From Opitutus sp. GAS368 (GTDB lineage: Bacteria > Verrucomicrobiota > Verrucomicrobiia > Opitutales > Opitutaceae), in contig CAMDOF010000077.1 in the NCBI GenBank assembly GCA_945903465.1, positions 1-32,876 of the forward strand: a DNA stretch of 32,876 nt. The letters are read 5' to 3'. Position 1 is the stretch's first letter. Each line of letters begins with the position of its first letter. The position numbers were made by a program, and so were the translations under genes. Below the pieces are notes generated by a model. It worked only from the letters and a program-made list of their open reading frames with translations, searched no databases and was not told where the DNA came from. Of this stretch, positions 8,623-16,800 are shown in pieces.

Positions 8623-9615
8623 TTATGCCAGCAACGCCGCGAGCTCACTCGCCAAACAGGTGATCAGCCGCAGATCGTGCGCACCATCGGCACGAGTGTA
8701 CTCGTAGAATAAATGCCATTTCCCCTCGGCAAACTTCGCGTCAAGATAACGCAGCGAGCGCGAGGCGTGGGGGCTGGTAAATCGCGGCCCCGCCGGCGAG
8801 AGCGAACGCCAGTTCCGGAGATCATTCGATTCGGCCAAAGCACATTTCTCCTCGTAATTTTCTGCATGGCTCGCGCTCCCATCATAAAACGCCAAATAAC
8901 GTGGAGCGCCCGAGAAGCCCGCCGCGACGTCGAGGCAAACCACCGAATTCAGACGTCGACAATAGGAGTCCCAACCCGTCGCGCTCGGCGCCAAGACGAC
9001 GCCTTGCCAAGCCCATTGATTAAGATCGCGGGAGGTGGCGAGCCCGGTCGCGGACTTACATTCGCCGGTATTGAAAATATCCAACGTCGCGTGGGAATCT
9101 GCCGCCGTCCGCGGCGTTGGCGTCGCGACGCTCAAAAACAAATGATAGAGCCCGTCGACCTCCAGTATCCATGGATCTTTGACGCCCTCGAGCCCGAGCG
9201 GTGGGCCGGTGAAAATAATTTCACGCTGGGCTGGAGCAAGCTCCGCGACGCTCGGGGCCTTCATTACCGCGGTACACCACCGCCCGTCGTGCGGATTTAC
9301 GTAGCTTGTAAAATAACGCCAAAAACCATCCTGACCGCGCTGCAGGCAGCTCCGTTCGATGGAAGCCGATGCATAACGATCCTTGGCGATCACGACGACA
9401 TCACACCAACGGACCAAATCAACCGAACGCGCGATCCGTACCTCGCCACCGCGATCAGGGGCAACTCCGCGTGGCCGCCGGATACGATAAGTAAGATACC
9501 ACGCTTTTTCGGTCGCGTCATAAAATGCTCCCGGGCAACCCACCCAGTAACCGGGGCCGGCGCCCACGGGTTCGCGAATGATGGTGCCTTGGGCAAAGAT
9601 TTCGTTGGTAATCAT
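8623..9615 (-). CDS. Five-bladed beta-propeller glycoside-hydrolase-like protein
   Basis: A 330-residue protein without an obvious signal peptide. Its repeated pattern of hydrophobic strands with acidic residues fits the GH43/GH32/GH130 five-bladed propeller fold: YWVGCPGAFYDATEKAWYL, VRIARSVDLVRW, DGFWRYFTSY, GVKDPWILEVDGLYHLF, LATSRDLNQW, PRYLAFYDG, LAESNDLRNW and KWHLFYEYTR. GVKDPWIL resembles the conserved Asp-Pro blade motif of GH43-type enzymes, and SRDLxxW/SNDLRNW are typical blade edges. The probable role is cleavage or phosphorolysis of a plant-type sugar linkage in the cytoplasm, but family and substrate are not certain. It ends tail to tail with the glycosyltransferase gene. Confidence 0.65.
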   Translation of the reverse strand: MITNEIFAQGTIIREPVGAGPGYWVGCPGAFYDATEKAWYLTYRIRRPRGVAPDRGGEVRIARSVDLVRWCDVVVIAKDRYASASIERSCLQRGQDGFWRYFTSYVNPHDGRWCTAVMKAPSVAELAPAQREIIFTGPPLGLEGVKDPWILEVDGLYHLFLSVATPTPRTAADSHATLDIFNTGECKSATGLATSRDLNQWAWQGVVLAPSATGWDSYCRRLNSVVCLDVAAGFSGAPRYLAFYDGSASHAENYEEKCALAESNDLRNWRSLSPAGPRFTSPHASRSLRYLDAKFAEGKWHLFYEYTRADGAHDLRLITCLASELAALLA

Positions 9616-9777
9616 GAGGGGTTACTCGTTGCGGTGATGATGCGGTAATGCTCAGGGCCATGCCTGACGCGAGCAGAATCAGCGGAACCAAACACCCGTA
9701 CCCCGCCCCCGTTTACACCGTGCTCGGAGATCGCTGCGCGCTCCTGGCAGCGCTCGGTCAAATTATGAGCGTAGTTT

Positions 9778-9800
9778 CCCGAAACCGCTATAATTTCGGG
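9778..9800. repeat. Inverted repeat at the outer end of the IS630 remnant
   Basis: CCCGAAA (9778-9784) pairs with TTTCGGG (9794-9800) across a 9-nt loop that contains the transposase stop codon (9788-9790 on the minus strand). It may be part of the IS end or a terminator for the transposase gene. Confidence 0.4.
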
Positions 9801-10116
9801 TAGAGTCGGAGGCGCTTGACCCGAGCCGCCCCGGTCCTAAAGCGCCAGTGGCTGGGAGCGCCGCGAGTGATGCGGTGTTTCAGCCATACCGAGATTTCAC
9901 GAAACGTGGAGTCGAGGTCCGAGAGGCGGCGGGGCAAACTCTGGCCGTTGAGCGCGCCCCATTCGATCTCCGCGAAATTCAACCAACTCCCGTGCCTGGG
10001 GTGTGGGGGATTTCGAGGCACTCAGCCAGGCGGCGGGACTCGGCGGGCGGGAACGTTTCGAAGCGTGAGGCCAAGTCGTGGGTGTTGAAGGTTGCCCATG
10101 ACCAGACGCACGACCC
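9788..10116 (-). pseudogene. IS630-family transposase, C-terminal remnant with frameshifts
   Basis: Read on the minus strand from about 10116, the translation gives RLVMGNLNTH, then ASRFETFPPAESRRLAE, then HGSWLNFAEIEWGALN with a tail ending KRLRLYPKL and a stop at 9788. This is the C-terminal third of IS630/Tc1-like DDE transposases (family LVMDNLNTHT and HGSWLNMAEIE). At least two frame changes are needed: an extra base in the NLNTH region (about 10091) and a lost base just before HGSWLN (about 10000). The catalytic Asp of VMDN is read as Gly. The N-terminal two thirds are absent because the element stops where the IS1380 remnant begins. It is non-functional. Confidence 0.85.
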
Positions 10117-10121
10117 AGTAA

Positions 10122-11442
10122 TTGCTGGCGCAGCGGATCTACGCGCTGGTGCTGGGCCACGAGGACCTCAACGATCACGAACAACTGCGCCGCGATCCGG
10201 TGCTGGCCGCGGCGTGCGATCAGCCCGACCCGCCGGGCCGGGGATCGGGTCAACCCGGATGATCGCGGCATGCCATTGGCCCCGCCCTCGACGCTCAACC
10301 GGCTGGAGTTGTCCAACCACAAACAAACCCGCGGCCACAAACTGCCGCACGATCTGGCCAAGGTGGCGGCCTGTTGGTTGGAAATCGGCGGGCGCTGCCT
10401 GCAGAACCACGCGAAGGACGGGGTGATCGACTTGGACCGCATGGGCCACTTGGTGCACGGCCTGCAGGAAGGCCGGCACTCGATCGATTACTACAGCGAC
10501 TATTGCTAGCGGCCGTTGAATCGGGTGGTGGGTGACGTGCTGCTACGGGCGCAACTGCGCACCCGCGACGAAGGCGGCGCCGACGGTGGGATACCCGCGC
10601 TGGGCGGGTCGTCGCGGCGGTCCGCCGGCGCTGCCCCGGGGCCCGGATCATCGCGCGGGGCGACAGGGGTTTTTGTCGTGAGGAAATGATGGCCTGGTGC
10701 GAGACGCCGCCGGAGGTTTACGACTGCGGCGGGTTGGCGAAGAACTCGCTGCTGCTCTGAAAACTGCCACCGGCGCAGGCCACGGCGCGGATGCGGTCTT
10801 GCCTCTGCGGCGCGCCGAGCGTGCGGGAGTTTGCCGAGTTCGAGTATCAGACGCCGACGAGCTGGCGCCGGCCGCGGCGGGTAGTGGGCAAAGCGGAGGT
10901 GATGACGGGGGCGACAACCCACGTTTCATCGTCACCAACCTGCCGGCCCAGAGTTTCGCCGGGGACACGGATCGAGGACGTTTCACGCTGACGCGGCGGT
11001 ATGAAGAGTTGGCTTGCGCGCGCGGCGAAATGGAAAACGTGCTCAAGCAGCAAGGGCTGGATTTGCCGGCCGACGAGCTGAGCACGCATTTTCTGGCGAG
11101 CAATCCACGGCGCCTCTGGCCGGCGGGTTTCGCGGATCAACTCTTGGATCGGCTGCGCACCCTGGGCTGTCATAAGACGGAGCTGACGCGGGCGACGGGC
11201 GAGGACGGCCCTCCGCCCGACGGGCCGCGTGCCTCAGGGCTGTCATGGGGAGGAGCTGGCGCGGGCGACGGCGGGGACGGGCGACGGCGGGGAGCCTCCG
11301 GTGGAAACTCCTGAGAGTGGCGGCGCGGGCGACGGTCTGCGGACGGTGAGTGTGTATCCAATTTATCAGTACATACCCGCGACCGGATCTATTTCGCTTG
11401 GGCCATGCGCGGCTGATACAGCTCGAGCCAGCCGGCGGATAG
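10122..11442 (+). pseudogene. IS1380-family transposase remnant, multiply frameshifted and 5' truncated
   Basis: Pieces of an IS1380-type DDE transposase can be followed in order across all three frames. They are LLAQRIYALVLGHEDLNDHEQL (from 10122), STLNRLELSNHK, DGVIDLDRMGHLVHG and a YYSDYC piece ending in an in-frame TAG at 10507. Then come LLRAQLR, ARGDRGFCREEMMAWCE (catalytic RGDSGF-like Asp), EFEYQTPTSW with RRVVGKAE, NPRFIVTNLPAQ, LACARGEMENVLKQQGLDL and LSTHFLASNPRRLW. A last HARLIQLEPAGG ends at about 11442. At least four frameshifts or stops separate them, and roughly the first 90 residues are missing at the junction with the IS630 remnant. Confidence 0.88.
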
Positions 11443-11686
11443 CCGCGACGCTTCCTGATCCCAAAACCCGCGCGCCGCTCGCGCCGGACCGCGGCGCTTC
11501 GGCACCTGCCGCCAAAAAAACTGTTTGGGCCCTGGCCGCGCCGCCTGACCGTTGCGTCGATGAAAAGCCGGACGCTGGACTGCTTTTTTGGGTTCTTCGC
11601 AGGAAAAATTCGGGAAACCAACTCAGGTGTGAAATATCCCGACAGGCTGCATAAATAAAAACCGGCCCACGGGAAACCGCGCGGAC

Positions 11687-12514
11687 TCAGATATTAATCT
11701 TCGGGCCTTGCCCAGAGGCGAGGTCGCCCAGTCGTCCTTTGAGTTCACTCAGATCGCGACGGAGCCCCTCCGCAAAAAGAATGATGTCGGCTGCATGGAT
11801 GATAAAATTAGCTCCGAGGCGCGCCCAATGCTCTTCGTGCGCCAGCCGGTTTTTTGGATACACCGCATGCACCCCGGCGCCGAGAGAGCGAGCCCGCGCC
11901 TTGGTGATGATCGTGTCACAGGCCTCCTGATACAAGGGATGCTCGTAGTCTTCCGGCACGCCGAGACTGGTCGAAAGATCGTGCGGCCCGATCAGCACAC
12001 CATCGAGCCCATCCACCGCCAAAATCTCATCGAGCGCGGCCAACGCAGGCACGCTCTCAATATTGACAATGAGCGTGCGCTCTCGGGCGCGTTCTTCGAC
12101 GTAGTTATCCAGAGCGGGCTCAAGGGCCTCCCCGGCGAGGTGGCGCGCCAGCGTCCGCCCTTTCAACGGGCGTTTCTTCACCGCCCCAACCAACCCGCGG
12201 ACCTCCGCCACCGTCTCCACGTATGGGGCGATGACCCCGGCCGCACCCCCATCCAACGCGACGCAGGCCTCCGCCGGATCCGGCGAAGTGATGCGCACGA
12301 TCGGCGGAAGCCCCACCGCTCGATAGGCCTGGCACATCCACGCGAGCTTCTCGCGGCCAATCGGAATATGCTCGGTGTCGATAAAAATAAAATCGAGCCC
12401 GAGCGACGCCACCACCGGCACGTAATGCGGTGAGGGACTGACGACGAGCGTGCCGTAGAGCCGCGCGGCGCTGCGCAAGCGTTGGGAGAAAGAGGGCGTC
12501 GATACTTGAGGCAT
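11687..12514 (-). CDS. HpcH/HpaI-type aldolase family protein
   Basis: A class II pyruvate-aldolase-like TIM barrel (relatives cleave 2-keto-3-deoxy or 4-hydroxy-2-oxo acids to pyruvate plus aldehyde). Motifs in order: LDFIFIDTEHIPIGREKL (catalytic DTEH), PPIVRITSPD, LDGGAAGVIAPYVET, VNIESVPAL (metal-binding Glu), GVLIGPHDLSTSLG (metal-binding Asp) and a late GAGVHAV segment. It is about 275 residues from the ATG at 12514. The frame continues to an ATG at 12568, and a GTG seven codons into that extension is preceded by GGAGG, so the true start may be up to 18 codons earlier. A sugar-acid degradation role fits the surroundings, but the substrate is unknown. Confidence 0.85.
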   Translation of the reverse strand: MPQVSTPSFSQRLRSAARLYGTLVVSPSPHYVPVVASLGLDFIFIDTEHIPIGREKLAWMCQAYRAVGLPPIVRITSPDPAEACVALDGGAAGVIAPYVETVAEVRGLVGAVKKRPLKGRTLARHLAGEALEPALDNYVEERARERTLIVNIESVPALAALDEILAVDGLDGVLIGPHDLSTSLGVPEDYEHPLYQEACDTIITKARARSLGAGVHAVYPKNRLAHEEHWARLGANFIIHAADIILFAEGLRRDLSELKGRLGDLASGQGPKINI

Positions 12515-12692
12515 AAGATCGTGACGTGATAGAGAAAGGGCAACCGGCACGCCACCGCGCCTCCGCATGATCGCGGCTCACGATTTCGGCCAGAAGCTTC
12601 CGGTGAAGACCTCACACGCTGGCCGCCAGACCGCCCTCGATCCAGCCAGATCAGCCAATTCTTTTTTAGAACCAACCGGCCGGAGCGACCCC

Positions 12693-12728
12693 AAAAAAAA
12701 GGCCGCCCAGCACATCCGTGCGGGCGGC
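12693..12728 (-). terminator. Intrinsic terminator of the peroxiredoxin gene
   Basis: On the minus strand a GC-rich stem (GCCGCCC with GGGCGGC, continued by GCAC/GTGC around an ATCC-type loop, one bulged base; 12702-12728) is followed directly by eight T residues (complement of 12693-12700). It sits 27 bp past the stop codon of the peroxiredoxin gene and separates it from the aldolase gene. Confidence 0.9.
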
Positions 12729-12754
12729 TCAATTTCTGCAAAAAAACGGCTTCT

Positions 12755-13270
12755 TCAGCTCTTCTTCGCGTTCAAAAACGCGAGGACCATCTCAGCCTGC
12801 TTCTCCGTCTGGCCCTTGTCATGGTAAACCACCTTGCCTTGGCGATCGATCAAGTAGGCTTCCCGGCTCGCCATCATCCCTCCGCTCTGACCAAAAGCCT
12901 TCAGAACTTTCTTTTCGGTGTCGGCGAGCAACGGATAATTGAAATTATTTTTATCCTTAAACTCTTTTTGTTTCTCAACCGTGTCGGTGCTGACCCCAAT
13001 CACCGCCACACCCTTCTTCTTGAGTTCGGCACTCGCATCGCGCAACGAGCAGCCTTGCTTGGTGCAACCGCCAGTGAGCGCTTTCGGATAGAACCACACG
13101 AGCGTGTAGTCATTTTTCTTATAGACATCAGCGAGGTCGAGTGCCGTGCCGGCATCAGTGGTCGCGGTGATCTTGGGCGCGGCCTCGCCGATTTTAAGCG
13201 GCTCAGCTCGCGCGGTGACGCCAATAATGGAGAGAAGAGACATAAGTGCGAGATATCGGGTAAGTTTCAT
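12755..13270 (-). CDS. Exported PrxQ/BCP-type peroxiredoxin
   Basis: A 171-residue thiol peroxidase that reduces hydrogen peroxide and organic peroxides. Residues 1-22 are a signal peptide (KLTRYLALMSLLSIIGVTARA), so it works outside the cytoplasm. The active site WFYPKALTGGCTKQGC gives peroxidatic Cys69 and resolving Cys74, the C-x4-C arrangement of the PrxQ/BCP group. GVSTDTVEKQKEF and NYPLLADTEKKVLKAFG complete the fold. The frame extends 64 codons upstream to 13462 but that part is low-complexity. The ATG at 13270 starts the signal peptide. An intrinsic terminator follows at 12693-12728. Most BCP proteins are cytoplasmic, so the signal peptide is notable. Confidence 0.9.
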   Translation of the reverse strand: MKLTRYLALMSLLSIIGVTARAEPLKIGEAAPKITATTDAGTALDLADVYKKNDYTLVWFYPKALTGGCTKQGCSLRDASAELKKKGVAVIGVSTDTVEKQKEFKDKNNFNYPLLADTEKKVLKAFGQSGGMMASREAYLIDRQGKVVYHDKGQTEKQAEMVLAFLNAKKS

Positions 13271-13880
13271 AGCTTGCGGACCGTAGTAATTTAACAGCGC
13301 AGCGCAAGTGCGCGTGTAGATTTGCCCGGCGTGGCTCCGCAGCGGGTTGCCGCCAGCTTTAAATCGAACCCGCCACCGGGCCGCCGCAAAACCACGCGCG
13401 CGACCGCCAGCAGCACCCCACGCCCTCGCCGTAGACCCATCGCCTCGCCCCGCGGCTATCACTCTCCTCCGCCCTTAGAAAATCCCCCTCCACCTTTTCA
13501 AGACGCCCAAGGCCCCGGCCACGGCCCGTCTGACCGGGCGCAAAAACGGCACCCGGCAGGCGGGCACCCCTTATCTGCGAGATTGACGCACGCGCACAGA
13601 AAACGCACCCACTACCCGCCTCGCACCACCTCTCGCATCGCGCCCTCGCCTCCGCCCGCCATCCAGCTTTTTCCTTTAATTTTCTGGAACCGCTCCTCCG
13701 ACAATCCACTCCTAAAGGCCATTATGCCCGCTTTTTGACCGTTTCGACCTGCCCTTTAGCCCACCTCTTAAAATACTCGAAGCAGCAGCCATCGCTTGCC
13801 TTGCGACTTGCGACGCCCCAACTTCACCCTCCTTGTTTCCATTTTTCCCTGAAAACCTGACCGCTCGGCTCCCATTTTCC
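13271..13880. other. Divergent intergenic region upstream of the giant repeat gene
   Basis: About 610 bp between divergently transcribed genes, so it should carry both promoters. The plus strand is strongly pyrimidine-rich (C and T runs through 13440-13840), which opens spurious frames on both strands. No protein family, RNA gene or clear promoter was recognised. Confidence 0.4.
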
Positions 13881-16800
13881 ATGCTACTCGCCTCGCTTCC
13901 CCGGCTATTCGTGCGCTCTTCTCGGGCACTCGCCATCGCCATCACATTCACTACCACCGCTCTCTTCGCGCAGACCCCTTCCGCCATGGATGGCTTCGAG
14001 CCTAACGTCGACGGCAACGTTTACGTCCTCGTCACACAACCAGACGGCAAGACCCTGCTCGGCGGACAATTCACCGCCATCAGCGGAATCACCCGCCACA
14101 ACCTCGCCCGGCTCAACGCCGATGGCTCGGTTGATACTTCCTTCAACCCGAACGCCAACGGCCCCGTCCGCGCCATCGCCCTGCAAGCCGATAACCGCGT
14201 CGTGATCGGCGGCGACTTCTCCACCCTTCAACCCAACGCCACCGGGACCGCCACCACCCGCAACCGCATCGCCCGCGTCAACGCCGACGGTTCTGTCGAT
14301 GCCGCCTTCAACCCCAACCTCGGCGGTCAACTTGCACCCCAGGTCCACGCCCTCCTCGTCCAGGCCAACGGCCAAATCGTCGCCGGCGGCACGTTCACCA
14401 CGGCTCAGCCGACCGGCCTCGCCACGCCTGCCACCCGCAACTGTCTCGCTCGGTTCAACGCCGATGGCTCCCTCGACGCCGCCTTCAATCCTAATCCCGA
14501 CGGCGTCGTGCTCGCCCTCGCCAACCACGTCGATAACAAGATCGTCATCGGCGGTGGCTTTACCTCCCTCCAGCCCACCGGAGCCACCACTCCGACCACT
14601 CGCAATCGGATCGCGCGTCTAAACCCCAACGGTTCCCCCGATTCCGAATTCAACCCCAACGCCAATAATGGCGTCACCACTCTCGCCGTTCAACGCGATG
14701 GCAAGATCGTCCTCGGCGGTTTCTTCACCACTCTGCAACCCCCCGGTGACGAGTCGCCCGCCCTCCGCGCCCACCTCGCCCGGCTAAATTCCACCGGCAC
14801 TCTCGACTCCGAATTCCATCCTCGCGCCGAGGGCAACGTCGCCGCCATCGCCCTTCAGCCCGACGGCGCCCTCTTAGTCGGCGGTACGTTCTCCGCCGTC
14901 TGGGGCCGCGGGAGCTCTTCCGCCCAACGCAACAATGTCGCCCGCTTCACGAGCGATGGAGCCCTCGATGCCACCTTCTCTCTTAACATTAACGGCGAAG
15001 TCTCAGCACTCACTTTTCAGGCCGACGGCAAGGTGATCCTCGGCGGCAAATTCACCCGCGTCCTCACACCCGGCGCGTCTTCCGCCCTCGTCCGCAACCA
15101 CCTCGCCCGCCTCAACGCCGATGGGTCCATCGATACTCACTTCGAACTCGATAACGGCGGCCGTACCCTCGTCTCCGTCACCCAAACCGACGGCAAGGTC
15201 ATCATCGGCGGCACCTTCACCAGCGTCGGCGGTTCTACCCATAATTATCTCGCCCGCCTCAACACCGACGGTTCCGTCGACACCACTTATAATCCCGATT
15301 TCAGCGGCCGCGTTTATACCCTCGCACTCCAAACCGACGGCAAGGCCCTCGTCGGCGGCGCTTTCACCAGCATCGGCGGCGAGACCCGCAACTATATCGC
15401 CCGCCTCAATCCGTCCGGTACGATCGACTCAGAATTCAACCCCAACCTCAACGCGCAGGTCGGCGTCATCGTTCTCCAATCTGACGGGCGTATCCTCGTC
15501 GGCGGCTCATTCACGACCGTCCAACCCATCGGCTCCACCACCCCGTTCAGCCGCGGTAATCTTCTCCGCCTTAACGCCAACGGGACCCTCGACACCACCT
15601 TCGACCCCGAGCCCAACGCTTCCGTCAACGCGATCACCATCCAGAGCGATGGCAAAATAATCGTGGCCGGCGCCTTCACCACCGTTCAACCCGGCGGCGC
15701 CCCCACCACCACGACCACCAATGGCGTCGTGTCCACCGTCTTCAGCACCACCGCCATTTCCGCTCGTGGCCATCTCGTCCGCTTCAACGCCGACGGCTCC
15801 CTCGATACCGCGTTCGATCCCAACCTGAATGGCTCCGTCAACGCCCTTCTCGTCCAAGCCGATGGCAAAATCATCATCGGCGGCAGCTTTTCCGCCCTCA
15901 ACCCCACCGGAGCACCAGCCGTCACCACGACCAGCGCCGACGGCGTAAAATCCACCACCACCATCAGCACGCGAGCGAACATCGCTCGCCTCAACACCGA
16001 CGGTTTGGTCGACTCCACTTACAACCCCAACGCCAATGACAGCGTCATCGCTCTCGCCCTTCAAGCCGATGGCAAGCTCCTCGTCGGCGGTACGTTCACC
16101 ACTTTCCAGCCCAACGGCGCCGCTGACTGGACACTCCGCAAATACGCCGCCCGCCTCAATACCGATGGCACCGTCGATGCGTCCTATAATCTCGATATCG
16201 GCGAACAACCCGGTAACCGCGTCGATTCCCTCCGCATCCAAGCCGACGGCCGCGTCCTCATCGGCGGCAATTTCACTTCTCTCCAACCACTCGGCTCCGA
16301 CCGCATCCCTCGCCGTTCCTTCGCCCGCCTCGCCGCCAACGGCACCGTCGATCCCGCCTTTAACCCCGGCACCGGCGGCGCGACCGGCGCCCTCATCAAC
16401 GCTTTCGCCGTTCAAGCCGATGGCAAGGTCATCGCCGTCGGCAACTTCTCCGATCTCGGCGGCGCCAGAAGCACCAATATCGCGCGTTTCCGATCCGAGG
16501 GCACCGCCGATGCCGAGTTCAGTAACACCCTCACCACCGACGGTACGGTCAACGCCGTCATCGTCCGCCCCAACGGGGCCCCGGTCCCTTCTCAGCTCGG
16601 CGGTTTCGCCTGGCTCAACGCCAACGGTACCCTCCGCACCGGCTTTTCCACTGGAGCCACCCGTCTCAGCGGGGAAATCACCGTCGTGGCCCTCCAAGCC
16701 GATGGCCGCCTCCTCCTCGGTGGCGCCTTCGCCAACCTCAGCAATACCACCGGCGGCAACCTCGTTCGCTTTAGCGCTACCGGAACCATCGACACCAGCT

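Larger units (their letters stand above)
9778..11655. mobile_element. Composite of two decayed insertion sequences (IS630 and IS1380 types)
   Basis: Two dead transposase genes in opposite orientation abut with fewer than about 10 bp between them (around 10116-10122). The IS630 part lacks its N-terminus and the IS1380 part lacks its N-terminus, so both lost their 5' ends at the same point. That is consistent with one deletion removing the material between two inserted elements, or with one inserting into the other. The IS1380 non-coding tail may run to about 11655 (TCAGGTGTGAAATATCCCGACAGG at 11624-11647), but I could not prove terminal inverted repeats or a target duplication. Confidence 0.7.

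Noticed and set aside
8713..9648. 311-codon plus-strand frame opposite the beta-propeller gene
   Set aside because: It has no recognisable motifs, while the minus-strand frame has consistent GH43-like blade motifs. High GC explains the open antisense frame.
9848..10426. 192-codon plus-strand frame across the IS junction
   Set aside because: It spans both transposase remnants in the wrong frame. The apparent protein is a chance fusion.
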